Source of the DNA: Streptomyces cellostaticus
GTDB taxonomy: Bacteria > Actinomycetota > Actinomycetes > Streptomycetales > Streptomycetaceae
Assembly: GCF_023630175.1 (NCBI RefSeq)
Contig: NZ_JALLIN010000030.1
Coordinates: 1-64,000, forward strand
Direction: 5' to 3'
Length of the DNA stretch: 64,000 nucleotides
A program made the translations under genes and the position numbers. This document shows, piece by piece, positions 23,756 through 32,996 of the stretch. Numbering within the stretch: the stretch's first letter is position 1; every line of letters starts with the position of its first letter. The notes under the pieces are model-generated. The model was not told the origin of the DNA and ran no database searches. It saw only the letters and a list, made by a program, of their open reading frames with translations.

Positions 23756-24907
23756 TCACCGGGCCACGACCAGTCGCACCGGCCCGCGTCCCGCCGCCGG
23801 CGGCAGCCGCAGGCCGCCCCGCCCCGGAGTCACCGAGCCGAGCACACTCGGGTGGCGGGCGCCGGTGCTGCGCGGATCGGTGCCGGGCAGGCCGTGCGCG
23901 GTGAGGAAGCCGAGCACCGCGAAGGCGTACGCCTCCTTCGCGGGGGCGGGCAGGCCCAGCTCGTCGGAGCCGCGCACCGCCACGCCGGGGAGCCCGTCCC
24001 GCAGCGCGGACATGAGCACCGGGTTGCGGGTGCCCCCGCCCGAGGCCACCACCTCGCCCGCCCCGACGCGGCGCACCGCGTCGGCCACCGTCCGGGCCGT
24101 CAGCCAGGTGAGCGTGGCCAGCGCGTCCTCGGCGGCCAGCGCGTCCACCCCGGCCGCCCGCAGATACCCGGCGTGGAACAGTTCCTTGCCGGTCGTCTTG
24201 GGTGGTTCGAGCGCGTAGTAGGGCTCCGCCAGCAGACGGTCGAGCAGCGCCCCGTCCGGCCGGCCCCGCGCGGCCAGCGCGCCGTCGGTGTCACAGGCCA
24301 GCCGCCCGCCGCTGAAGTGCCGGGCCGCCGCGTCGAGCAGCGCGCAGCCCGGCCCGGTGTCGAACGCCGTGCCGTCGGGCGCGGTCAGGTTGGCGATCCC
24401 GCCGATGTTCAGCGCCACGGGCCTGCCCGGCCTGCCCCGCAGCCACAGCAGGTCGACCAGGCTCACCAGCGGCGCGCCCTGACCGCCGGCGGCCACGTCC
24501 CGGGCGCGGAAGTCGGAGACCACCGGCAGCCCGGTCGCCTCGGCGATCCACGCGGGCTGCCCGAGCTGGAGCGTGCCGTGCACCCGGCCCGCGTCCGCCC
24601 AGTGGTGCACGGTCTGGCCGTGCGAGGCCACCAGCTCGCCGCGACCGGCGCAGAGTTCACGGTCGGCGCGGACGGCCGCCGCGGCGAACGCCTGCCCGAT
24701 CCTGGTGTCGAGCCGGCACACCTCGGCGAGCGGGACGGCGGACGGCGGCAGCGCCGCCGCGAGAGCGGCCCGCAGTCCACCCCCGTACGGCGTGCTCACC
24801 ATCCCCAGCGGCTCCAGCACCAGTGTGTCGCCGTCGAGGCGCAGATCCGCCGCCGCCGCGTCCACGGCGTCGTACGACGTCCCCGACATCAGCCCGATCA
24901 CCCGCAC
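23756..24907 (-). CDS. anmK: Anhydro-N-acetylmuramic acid kinase
   Basis: 383 residues. Phosphorylates and opens 1,6-anhydro-MurNAc to MurNAc-6-phosphate in cell-wall recycling. The start motif RVIGLMSGTSYDAVDAAAAD is diagnostic, and the ASHKUA-type ATP and substrate motifs follow: ASHGQTVHHW (about 96-105), VALNIGGIANLT, FDTGPGCALLDA and VVASGGGTRNPVLM. GTG at 24907; a MurQ-type etherase is not adjacent. Most actinobacteria lack classical Gram-negative recycling, so the gene probably serves peptidoglycan turnover during growth or sporulation. Gene appears complete. Confidence 0.95.
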   Translation of the reverse strand: MRVIGLMSGTSYDAVDAAAADLRLDGDTLVLEPLGMVSTPYGGGLRAALAAALPPSAVPLAEVCRLDTRIGQAFAAAAVRADRELCAGRGELVASHGQTVHHWADAGRVHGTLQLGQPAWIAEATGLPVVSDFRARDVAAGGQGAPLVSLVDLLWLRGRPGRPVALNIGGIANLTAPDGTAFDTGPGCALLDAAARHFSGGRLACDTDGALAARGRPDGALLDRLLAEPYYALEPPKTTGKELFHAGYLRAAGVDALAAEDALATLTWLTARTVADAVRRVGAGEVVASGGGTRNPVLMSALRDGLPGVAVRGSDELGLPAPAKEAYAFAVLGFLTAHGLPGTDPRSTGARHPSVLGSVTPGRGGLRLPPAAGRGPVRLVVAR

Positions 24908-25547
24908 GTTCAACCCGCCTCTCCCGAGAGCCGCCTGAGCGGGGCCGGCGCGCTGGGCGCGCGGGCCCCGCCACGTGGTGGGCGGGCACCTCCGGATTCC
25001 CGGTGCGCCGCACCGCCTCCGTGATGATCGGCCCCGCGAGCCGGAGAACACCGCGTTGGACAGGGAGTGGGCGAGCCCCGGGCCGGTCCGGGGGACAGGG
25101 GACGCGAAGGAGGTGTACGTCCGTACCGGCCAGTCGGCCGCGCTCGCGGCCCCGGGGGTGCGGAACCGGTCGCCGAGCACGGCGGGGGCCGTGGACACCG
25201 GACCGGTGCCGCGGCGGGGCAACCTCGGCCGCGGCGGCACCGGTCACCGCTCGACGCGGTCGCCCGCCGCTGCCGCCGCCGGCGCGCGGACCGTCGGCAC
25301 CCGGCGCGCCACGCGGTCGCGCGCCCCGGGCCCGGGCAGCGCCGGGCACTTCGCAAAGCGGCTCACCACGCGTCCTGTTGACGGTGCGTCCGCCGCGCAC
25401 CGGCCGTGCGGGCGGGGCGCGCGTCGCCCGCTCGCGACTTTCTTCACCCGACGGGGCAACACGTGTCCCGACCGGTCACCACGCGTCCCACCGGACGGCT
25501 ACGCTCGGGGTCTGTACGTCATTCGGGCGACCCGGGGAGGTAACGGG
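24908..25547. other. 640-bp region without a recognisable gene
   Basis: Between the divergent anmK and large-ATPase genes. Frames are open on both strands because of the GC content, but none gives a recognisable protein or has a ribosome site. The ATPase promoter region (possible -10 TACGCT at about 25500) is at the right end. The rest may be decayed sequence; nothing identifiable is seen. Confidence 0.5.
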
Positions 25548-28229
25548 ATGACGGAGGGACGGCCGTCGGCGACCGGCTCGGCTCCCCTGTGGGAGCGGGA
25601 CACGGAGATCGCCACGGTCACCAGGGCGCTCGACGCCCTGTGCGCCGACGGGTCGTCCACGGGCAGCCTGCTCGTCTTCCGGGGCGAGGCCGGTCTGGGC
25701 AAGACCGCGCTGCTGAACGAGACCCGCCGTATGGCCGAACGCCGCGGCTGCACCGTGTGGTCCGCCCGGGGCGGCGAGACGCTGAGGCCGGTACCGTTCA
25801 ACGTGGTCCGGCAGTTGCTGCAGCCCGCGCTGGTCTCTCTGCTGCCGGGGGAGGCCCGGGAGTACCTGGGCGACTGGTACGACATCGCGGGGCCGGCCCT
25901 CGGCATAGTGGACCCCCTTGAGGGCACCGCCGACCCGCAGTACGTGTGCGACGGACTGGTCGCCGCCGTGCGCCGCCTCGCCCGGCGCGAGTGGCCGCTG
26001 GTCCTGCTGGTCGACGACGCGCACTGGGCCGACCACGAGACGCTGCGCTGGCTCTCCGCGTTCACCGAGCGCATGGACGACCTGCCCGTGCTGGTCGTGG
26101 TCGCCCGCCGCCCCGGCGACGTGAGCGGCGACAGCGCCCGGCACCTCGACGCGGTGGCCGCCGCCGCGGCCCGACCGGTCAACCTCAGCGCCCTCACCCC
26201 GGACGCCACCGCGGGCCTGACCCGCGCCACCGTCGGCCGGCACGCCGACGCCCCGTTCTGCCGCGAGGTCTGGGCCGTCACCGGCGGCAACCCCTACGAC
26301 ACCGTCGAACTCCTCGCCAAGGTCCGGGACAGCGAGGTCGAGCCGGTCGAGGCCCGGGCCGGCGAACTGCGCGCCCTGAACCGCTCCGCCCGCGGCGGCG
26401 GCCTCGTCGACCGGCTCAAGGGGCTCGGCATCGAGGCCACCCGGTTCGCCTGGGCGGCCGCCATCCTCGGCACCGGCATCTCCGTCGACCTCGTCGCCCG
26501 GCTCGCCGGAATGCGCACCGACGTCGCCCGGAGCTGCGCCGAACTGCTCGGCACCGCCCGTATCCTCACCGAGCCCGAGCCGGTGGCCGGCACCGAGTCC
26601 GGCGACGGCGAACTGGAGTTCGTGCACCCGCTGATCGCGTCCGCCGTGTACGACTCCATCCCGGCCGGGGTGTGCACCGCGATGCACGGGGTCGCCGCCC
26701 AGATCCTCACCGAGACCGGGCACGGCGCCGCGGAGGCGTCCCGGCACCTGCTGAAGGTGCACCCGGACGACGACGAGGAACTCGTCGAGCAGCTCCGCGA
26801 GGCGGCCCGCGAGCACCTGGCCGTCGGCGCGCCGGACGCGGCCCGCCGCTGTCTGGAACGCGCCCTGCGCGAGCCGCCGCGCTCCGAGGTCCACGCCCAC
26901 GTGCTCTACGAACTGGGCCGGGCCACCCTGCTGACCGCGCCCGCCGTCACCGTCGACCACCTGCGCAGCGCTCTGGCCATGCCCGGTCTCGACGACACGC
27001 AGCGGGTCGACGCCGTCATCCGGCTCTCCCAGGCGCTGCTGCACAACGACGAACTGGAGGAGGCCGTCCGCACGGTGGAGGCCGAGGCGGCCCGGCACCC
27101 CGAGTCCCCGGTCCGGATGCGGCTGCAGGCCGTGCAGTTCATGTGGGAGGGCATCCACGGCGAGACCGTCTCCCAGGAACGGTCCCGGCGCCTGGCCCAA
27201 CTGGCCGCCACCTGCACCGGCCGGGACAACTCCGAGCGCGCCCTGCTGATCCTGCGCGGCTTCGACGCCATGACCCATGGCGAGAGCGCCGAGGACGTCG
27301 TCCAGTCCTGCGACCGTGCCCTGGTCAACGGCCGCCTGGCACCCGGGCTCGGCTGGACCGACGGCGAGTGGGGCATCGAGCTGCTGATGATGCTCGGCAG
27401 CGCGTACGCCTACGCCGACCGGCTCGACCGCGCCGAGAGCCTGTTCGCCGAGGCCCTGCGCGCCTACACCGGTGCCGGCTGGCGAGGCGGCCACCTCTCC
27501 CTGGCCAACGCCTTCCTCGGTCTCGCCTACCGCCGGCAGGGCCGGCTGCGCGACGCGGAGACCACGCTGCGCGAGGCGCTGGCGCTCGCCGAGCGCGTCG
27601 GCCGCGGCCTGCCGCTGTACTGGTCCGCGACCTGCGGCCTGGTCGACACCCTGCTGGCCCGCGGCGACGTCGAGGAGGCCTGGTCCGTCGCCGGGCGGTA
27701 CGGCTTCGCCCCGCCCTACCCGTCCACCATCGTGCTGCCCGACATCCGCTCCGTGCGGGGACGGCTGCTGCTCGCGGTCGGCCGCACCGAGGACGGCATC
27801 AACGAACTGGAGGCCGCCGAGAAGACCGCCACGTCCCGCGGCGGTCACAACCCGGTGCTCGCCCCCTGGTCCCTCGACCTCGCCAGGGCACTGGCCGTGC
27901 AGGACCCGCCGCGCGCGGCCCGGCTCGCCGCGGACGCCCGCCGGCAGGCCGAGCGGTTCGGCACCGACACCGCCATCGGCGAGGCCCTGCGTCTGTGCGC
28001 CGCCCTGGAGACCGGCCAGCGCGCGGTGCGCCTGGCCGCCCAGGCCGTCGCCTATCTGGAGGCCTCGCCCTGCCAGTACGAGCACGCGGCCGCCCGGGTC
28101 GAGTACGGCATCGCGACCCGCTCGGTCGCGGAGCTCGAGCGGGGCCTGACCCTGGCGCGTTCCTGCGGGGCGGACGGTCTGGCGGCGCAGGCGCGGCAGG
28201 CGCTGGAGACGGGGCGCGGGCTGCGCTGA
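25548..28229 (+). CDS. Large AAA/LAL-like ATPase with TPR-like C-terminus, no LuxR domain
   Basis: 893 residues. The N-terminal AAA ATPase has Walker A GEAGLGKT (46-53) and Walker B VLLVDDAHWAD (about 150-160), exactly as in LAL (large ATP-binding LuxR) and MalT-type regulators. The long remainder is helical with TPR-like repeats (e.g. LFAEALRAYTGAGWRGG, LRDAETTLREALALAERVG). The protein ends ALETGRGLR, without the C-terminal LuxR helix-turn-helix that defines LAL activators, and no shifted remnant is visible downstream. ATG preceded by GGGAGG. Either a signalling ATPase acting through a partner, or a LAL protein that lost its DNA-binding end. Confidence 0.85.
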   Translation: MTEGRPSATGSAPLWERDTEIATVTRALDALCADGSSTGSLLVFRGEAGLGKTALLNETRRMAERRGCTVWSARGGETLRPVPFNVVRQLLQPALVSLLPGEAREYLGDWYDIAGPALGIVDPLEGTADPQYVCDGLVAAVRRLARREWPLVLLVDDAHWADHETLRWLSAFTERMDDLPVLVVVARRPGDVSGDSARHLDAVAAAAARPVNLSALTPDATAGLTRATVGRHADAPFCREVWAVTGGNPYDTVELLAKVRDSEVEPVEARAGELRALNRSARGGGLVDRLKGLGIEATRFAWAAAILGTGISVDLVARLAGMRTDVARSCAELLGTARILTEPEPVAGTESGDGELEFVHPLIASAVYDSIPAGVCTAMHGVAAQILTETGHGAAEASRHLLKVHPDDDEELVEQLREAAREHLAVGAPDAARRCLERALREPPRSEVHAHVLYELGRATLLTAPAVTVDHLRSALAMPGLDDTQRVDAVIRLSQALLHNDELEEAVRTVEAEAARHPESPVRMRLQAVQFMWEGIHGETVSQERSRRLAQLAATCTGRDNSERALLILRGFDAMTHGESAEDVVQSCDRALVNGRLAPGLGWTDGEWGIELLMMLGSAYAYADRLDRAESLFAEALRAYTGAGWRGGHLSLANAFLGLAYRRQGRLRDAETTLREALALAERVGRGLPLYWSATCGLVDTLLARGDVEEAWSVAGRYGFAPPYPSTIVLPDIRSVRGRLLLAVGRTEDGINELEAAEKTATSRGGHNPVLAPWSLDLARALAVQDPPRAARLAADARRQAERFGTDTAIGEALRLCAALETGQRAVRLAAQAVAYLEASPCQYEHAAARVEYGIATRSVAELERGLTLARSCGADGLAAQARQALETGRGLR

Positions 28230-28274
28230 GGACCGGCGGGTGCCGCGGAACCTCCAGCGGGGCCGGCGGGCGGG

Positions 28275-29285
28275 TCAGCGGGAGGCGGCGGCGAACACCA
28301 CCCACACCTGCCCGTCGGCGAAGTTCATCGGGCCGCCGTCCACCGTGGTGAACTCCGTGCCGTCCGTCGCGGCCGGCCGGGACCAGCGCGCCTGGAACGA
28401 CCGCCCGTCCCGCAGTACCTCGGCCCTGCCCGAGCCGACCGTCTCGGTGTAGGGAGTGTGGTTGCCGAGCATGTCGTGGTACCTCGAGGAGCGGACCCTC
28501 ACGTACTGGACGACCACGGTCGCCGGTGCCGGGCGCCCGGCGTCCGTCGTCGCCGCGGGCCCGCCGTCCAGCGACACCAGCCAGCCGCCCCGCCGTGCGG
28601 ACCAGGTGAAGGCGAAGCTCGCGGCCGGATAGCGCACGGTACGCGTCGTGGCCGGGGAGCCGCCGGAGGGTGCGGGGCCGTACCTGAACCCCGTGGTCAG
28701 GGCGGGCCGGCCGGGGGCCGCGGGCAGCAGCCGGGCGGGACGCAGAAAGAGGTTGTGCGGTGCGGCCCGGCCGGCGCCCCGGTAGTACGCGTCCGCGCTG
28801 TCGTCCGGGGACTCGGCCCGCAGCGGAGCCCGGCCGATCAGCGGCAGCAGCCTGTGCTGGGCGCCCGAGTAGGCCAGCGTCGGCTCATGGAACTGGCGCA
28901 GCAGCTCCAGATCCGACTCGCGAGCGCTGCGCACCGGTCCGACCGCCTTCGGCAGCCGGGTGGCGTACACCGCCATCAGGCGGCTCAGGCCGCCCTCGAC
29001 CTGCTCCGCGTACACCACGTCGGCCGCGCCGAGTCCGGTCTGCGGACGGGCCGCCGCCACGTTGTCGATCTTCACCGCGAGCGGTGAACCGGCCCTGGAC
29101 GCGGGTGTGGGTGTGGGTGTGGGCGTGGGCGTCCCGGAGGCGCTCGGTGCGACGGTCCGCGCGGGGGCACGGGCGTCGTCGGGCGGCCGGTGCCGGGTGC
29201 AGCCCGCCGTGAGTGAGGCCGCCGTCGTCACGGCGACCAGTGCCGCCGCCAGCGCGGCGCGGCGCGTGCGCGCCGCATGTCGCAT
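28275..29285 (-). CDS. DUF3048 (YerB-like) lipoprotein
   Basis: 336 residues. Type II signal peptide with lipobox LTAGC (Cys-29), so a membrane-anchored exported lipoprotein. A threonine-proline repeat (PTPTPTPTPAS, about 52-62) links it to a DUF3048 domain: SPLAVKIDNVAAARPQTGLG, ADVVYAEQVEGGLSRLMAVY, VGPVRSARESDLELL, and at the C-terminus TPYTETVGSGRAEVLRDG and GQVWVVFA. Role in B. subtilis relatives unknown; a cell-envelope function is inferred from location. The longer frame upstream lacks a ribosome site; the chosen ATG gives the correct signal peptide. Confidence 0.9.
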   Translation of the reverse strand: MRHAARTRRAALAAALVAVTTAASLTAGCTRHRPPDDARAPARTVAPSASGTPTPTPTPTPASRAGSPLAVKIDNVAAARPQTGLGAADVVYAEQVEGGLSRLMAVYATRLPKAVGPVRSARESDLELLRQFHEPTLAYSGAQHRLLPLIGRAPLRAESPDDSADAYYRGAGRAAPHNLFLRPARLLPAAPGRPALTTGFRYGPAPSGGSPATTRTVRYPAASFAFTWSARRGGWLVSLDGGPAATTDAGRPAPATVVVQYVRVRSSRYHDMLGNHTPYTETVGSGRAEVLRDGRSFQARWSRPAATDGTEFTTVDGGPMNFADGQVWVVFAAASR

Positions 29286-29487
29286 GCCCACCGTCGTCTC
29301 CCCGTCGTATGTGCCGATTGTGTGCTCGCCAGGACAGTGCGGGCCATACCCGGTCAACGGGTTCCGCGCGCGTGCACTGGGCCGATCGGGCTCCTGGTGT
29401 GACCCCGGCGGGCGGCGGGGGAGGGGCCGGGGCGCCGGCCGCGGGGGCCGGGCGGGTGGTTCGCGTGGTCAAGATCCTCATGCGGCC

Positions 29488-30585
29488 CTAGGGTCCGGTG
29501 CGGGCCGGGGAGCTGCCGCCCCCGGTGCCCAGGATCTCGGCCAGGTCGTAGCGCACCGGCTCCTCCAACTGGGCGTAGGTGCAGCTCCGCGGTGTGCGGT
29601 CCGGGCGCCAGCGGCGGAAGCGCGCCGTGTGCCGGAAGCGGGCGCCGTTCTCCATGTGGTCGTAGGCGACCTCGGCGACCCGGTCGGGACGCAGCGGCAC
29701 CCAGGACAGGTCCTTCCCGCCCGACCAGCGGCTCGGTGCCCCCGGCAGCCGGGCCGTCTCGTGCGCCGCCTCCTCGCCCCAGGCCGCCCACGGGTGCCCG
29801 CTCGCGTCGTCCATCCGCAGCGGCTCGAGTTCCTCGACCAACTCGGCGCGCCGCTTCATCGGGAAGGCGGCCGACACGCCCACGTGCTGCAGCGCGCCCC
29901 GGTCGTCGTACAGCCCGAGCAGGAGCGAGCCCACCACCGGTCCGCTCCTGTGGAACCGGTAGCCCGCCACCACCACGTCGGCGGTCCGCTCGTGCTTGAT
30001 CTTGAACATGGCCCGCTCGTCCTGCCGGTAGCGCAAGGTCGGCGGCTTGGCGACGATCCCGTCCAGACCGGCCCCCTCGTACTGCTCGAACCACCGCTCG
30101 GCCACCTCGGTGTCCGTCGTCGCGGGGGCCAGGTGGACCGGCGCCGACACGCCGGCCAGCGCCCGGTCCAGCAGGGCCCGCCGGTCGGTGAGGGGCGCGT
30201 CCATCAGGGACCGGTCGTCGAGGGCCAGCAGATCGAACGCCACGAACGAGGCCGGCGTCCGCTCCGCCAGCGTCCGCACCCGGGAGTCAGCCGGATGGAT
30301 GCGCTCGGTCAGCGCGTCGAAGTCCAGCCGGCCCTCCCGCGCGATCACGATCTCCCCGTCCAGCACGCACCGCCGGGGCACCCGCTCCCGCAGCGCCGCC
30401 ACCAGCTCCGGGAAGTACCGGGTCAGGGGCTTGCCGGTACGGCTGCCCAACTCGACCTCGTCGCCGTCGCGGAACACGATCGCCCGGAACCCGTCCCACT
30501 TCGCCTCGTAGTGCATGCCCGGTGGGATCCTCGCCACCGACTTGGCGAGCATCGGCTTCACGGGCGGCATCACCGGGAGATCCAT
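29488..30585 (-). CDS. ligC: ATP-dependent DNA ligase, LigC type
   Basis: 365 residues. ATP-dependent ligase of the small LigC class. Adenylation motif I is YEAKWDGFRA with the AMP-accepting lysine at 29; motif III-like FVAFDLLALDD (about 113-124), motif IV GLDGIVAKPP and motif V AMFKIKHERTADVVV follow. The C-terminal OB-fold runs from about 215, with the family ending TCTYAQLEEPVRY. Divergent from the polymerase gene of the LigD type, with only 74 bp between them. Actinomycete LigC is linked to repair of short gaps and breaks alongside LigD-type polymerases. No Ku gene is in the window. Confidence 0.93.
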   Translation of the reverse strand: MDLPVMPPVKPMLAKSVARIPPGMHYEAKWDGFRAIVFRDGDEVELGSRTGKPLTRYFPELVAALRERVPRRCVLDGEIVIAREGRLDFDALTERIHPADSRVRTLAERTPASFVAFDLLALDDRSLMDAPLTDRRALLDRALAGVSAPVHLAPATTDTEVAERWFEQYEGAGLDGIVAKPPTLRYRQDERAMFKIKHERTADVVVAGYRFHRSGPVVGSLLLGLYDDRGALQHVGVSAAFPMKRRAELVEELEPLRMDDASGHPWAAWGEEAAHETARLPGAPSRWSGGKDLSWVPLRPDRVAEVAYDHMENGARFRHTARFRRWRPDRTPRSCTYAQLEEPVRYDLAEILGTGGGSSPARTGP

Positions 30586-30647
30586 GTGAACGATTCTGCT
30601 CGTATACGTACGGGTGCGCCCGGTATGCGTGCTGTGCGGGGCGCGCC

Positions 30648-30653
30648 TACCGT
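30648..30653 (+). promoter_or_regulatory. -10 element, leaderless promoter of the LigD-type polymerase
   Basis: TACCGT ends six bases before the ATG at 30660; no ribosome binding site is present. Confidence 0.5.
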
Positions 30654-30659
30654 GGCCGC

Positions 30660-31679
30660 ATGGGTGATGCGGTGGAACTGGAGGTGGCCGGCCGGACCGT
30701 CCGGCTGTCCAGCCCGGACAAGGTGTTCTTCCCCGAGCGCGGCTTCACCAAGCTGGACCTCGCCCGGTACTACGCCGCCGTCGGTCCCGGCATCCTGCGC
30801 GCCCTGCGCGAGCGCCCCACCACCCTGGAGCGCCACCCGGACGGCGTGGGCGGCGAGTGGTTCTACCAGAAGCGGGCCCCCAAGGGCATGCCCGACTGGA
30901 TCCCGACCGCCCACATCACCTTCCCCAGCGGCCGCAGCGCCGACGAGATGTGCCCCACCGAGGAGGCCGCCGTGGTGTGGGCCGCCCAGTACGGCACGCT
31001 CACCTTCCACCCCTGGCCGGTGCGCCGCGGCGACGTCGACCACCCCGACGAACTGCGCATCGACCTCGACCCGCAGCCCGGCACCGACTACGCCGACGCC
31101 GTCCGCGCCGCCCACGAACTGCGCGCCGTCCTGGAGGAGCACGGCGGCCTGCGCGGCTGGCCCAAGACCTCCGGCGGCCGGGGTCTGCACGTCTTCGTCC
31201 CCATCGAACCGCGCTGGACCTTCACCCAGGTCCGCCGCGCCGCGATCGCGGTCGGCCGGGAGATGGAACGCCGGATGCCGGACCGGGTGACCACCAAGTG
31301 GTGGAAGGAGGAACGCGGCGAGCGCATCTTCGTCGACTACAACCAGACCGCCCGCGACCGCACCATCGCCTCCGTGTACTCCGTGCGGCCCCGCCCGCAC
31401 GCCCCCGTCTCCGCGCCGCTGCGCTGGGACGAGGTCGGTGTGGCCGAGCCCCGGGACTTCGACCTCGCCACCATGCCGGCCCGCTTCGCCGAACTCGGCG
31501 ACGTGCACGCCGGCATGGACGACCACGCCCACTCCCTCGAGGCCCTGCTGGAGCTGGCCCGCCGCGACGAGCGCGACCACGGCCTGGGCGACCTGCCGTA
31601 CCCGCCGGAGTACCCGAAGATGCCGGGCGAGCCCAAGCGGGTCCAGCCGAGCCGGGCCCGCCGGGAGCAGGCCTCCTGA
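30660..31679 (+). CDS. LigD-type polymerase/primase domain protein (non-homologous end joining)
   Basis: 339 residues, a stand-alone LigD polymerase (archaeo-eukaryotic primase family) that can add ribo- or deoxynucleotides to break ends. Key segments: VRLSSPDKVFFPERGFTKLD at the start, WFYQKRAPKGMPDW (template/phosphate binding), the catalytic aspartates in ELRIDLDPQPGTDY, KTSGGRGLHVFVPIEP, and the third acidic site in ERIFVDYNQTARDRTIAS. No ligase or nuclease domain is fused, so it probably pairs with LigC, encoded divergently. The ATG shows a -10 six bases away and no ribosome site. Confidence 0.94.
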   Translation: MGDAVELEVAGRTVRLSSPDKVFFPERGFTKLDLARYYAAVGPGILRALRERPTTLERHPDGVGGEWFYQKRAPKGMPDWIPTAHITFPSGRSADEMCPTEEAAVVWAAQYGTLTFHPWPVRRGDVDHPDELRIDLDPQPGTDYADAVRAAHELRAVLEEHGGLRGWPKTSGGRGLHVFVPIEPRWTFTQVRRAAIAVGREMERRMPDRVTTKWWKEERGERIFVDYNQTARDRTIASVYSVRPRPHAPVSAPLRWDEVGVAEPRDFDLATMPARFAELGDVHAGMDDHAHSLEALLELARRDERDHGLGDLPYPPEYPKMPGEPKRVQPSRARREQAS

Positions 31680-31800
31680 CGGACCGGGACACCGGCCCCG
31701 GCGACGCCGCCCGGCCCGGTGCCGGCGGGCCCGCTCCGGCCCGTCCGGACCGACGGACCGCGGCTATCCTGACCGTCAGCCGCCGATGAGGAGTCCCGAA

Positions 31801-32847
31801 GTGACCGAGGCAGTGTCGCGTCCCACGCTGGAGGCCGTGGCCGCCCGGGCCGGGGTGTCCCGGGCCACCGTGTCACGGGTGGTCAACGGCGGGAACGGAG
31901 TCCGGGAGCCGCTGGTCGAGCGGGTCCGGCGGGCGGTCGAGGAACTCGGGTACGTACCCAACCAGGCCGCGCGGAGCCTGGTCACCAAGCGGCACGACGC
32001 CATCGCCGTCGTCATCGCCGAGCCCGAGGCCCGGGTGTTCGCCGACCCCTTCTTCGCCCTGCAACTGCGCGGCATCAGCAAGGAACTGACGGCCCGTGAC
32101 AACCAGCTCGTGCTGCTGCTGACCGAGGGCCGCGCCGACCACGCGCGCGTGGCCCGCTATCTCGCCGGGGGCCACGTCGACGGCGCGCTCGTCTTCTCCC
32201 TGCACCTCGACGACCCACTGCCCGGCCTGATCCGCACCGCGGGCGTACCCACCGTGTTCGGCGGCCGGCCCGACTGGAGCGACGGTGGCGGCGCCCCCGG
32301 GCCGTTGTACGTCGACAGCGACAACCGGGGCGGCGCCCGCGCCGCCGTACGCCATCTCGTGGGCCTCGGCCGGACCCGGATCGCGCACATCACCGGCGCG
32401 CTGGACCAGACCTCCGCCGTGGACCGGCTCGACGGCTACCGGGACGTCATGGGCGACGCCGACCCCGGGCTCGTGGTGGAGAGCGACTTCACCCCGGGCG
32501 GCGGGGAACGGGCCATGCGGGAACTGCTCGACCGCCGCCCGGACGTGGACGCCTTGTTCGCGGCCAACGACCTCACCGCGCTCGGCGCCCTGCGCGTGCT
32601 GCGCGAGCGGGGACTGCGGGTGCCCGGGGACGTGGCCGTGATCGGCTTCGACGACGTCCTGCCCGTCGCCGAGGAGTGCGATCCGCCGCTGACCACGGTC
32701 CGTCAGGACATCGAGGAGATGGGCCGGCTGATGGCCCGCCTGCTGCTGGCGGGCCCTGCCGGGCCGGGCGCCGCGTGGGACCGCACGGGTCCGCCGGCGG
32801 CCGGCGTGGTCCTGCCGACCACACTGATCCGCCGCGCGTCCGCCTGA
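31801..32847 (+). CDS. LacI-family transcriptional regulator
   Basis: 348 residues from a GTG at 31801 with GAGGAG nearby. The N-terminal helix-turn-helix is LEAVAARAGVSRATVSRVVN (about 10-29) with hinge NQAARSLVTKR near 57-67, followed by a periplasmic-binding-protein-like sensor (IAVVIAEPEARVFADPFF, DGALVFSLHLDD, VDALFAANDLTALGALRVL, VAVIGFDDVLPVAEECDPPL). Likely a sugar-responsive repressor of a carbohydrate operon elsewhere; the neighbours are not transport genes. Its TGA stop is the first three bases of the half-copy of the repeat element. Confidence 0.93.
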   Translation: MTEAVSRPTLEAVAARAGVSRATVSRVVNGGNGVREPLVERVRRAVEELGYVPNQAARSLVTKRHDAIAVVIAEPEARVFADPFFALQLRGISKELTARDNQLVLLLTEGRADHARVARYLAGGHVDGALVFSLHLDDPLPGLIRTAGVPTVFGGRPDWSDGGGAPGPLYVDSDNRGGARAAVRHLVGLGRTRIAHITGALDQTSAVDRLDGYRDVMGDADPGLVVESDFTPGGGERAMRELLDRRPDVDALFAANDLTALGALRVLRERGLRVPGDVAVIGFDDVLPVAEECDPPLTTVRQDIEEMGRLMARLLLAGPAGPGAAWDRTGPPAAGVVLPTTLIRRASA

Positions 32848-32930
32848 GGGCCGTCCCGTGGTCCCCGGTGGGCCGGAGCACGGCGTCGGACGCGGTGCGG
32901 CGCGGGGTTGAGGCCGTCCTCGTGCCGTTG
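32845..32930 (-). repeat. Inverted-repeat element, truncated copy C
   Basis: Starts TGAGGGCCGTCCCGTG on the LacI stop codon. Aligns for about 80 bp with the reverse complement of copy A's right half (shared GGGCCGTCCCGTG, TCCCCGGTGGG, CGGACGCGGTGCG and CGTCCTCGT), then similarity stops. So it is a half element in the opposite orientation to copies A and B. Confidence 0.7.
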
Positions 32931-32996
32931 TGGGGCCCCGCCTGCCCCGCGACGCCCGGCACGCCCCCGGCAGGCGGCTCCCAGCTCCCCTCACCG

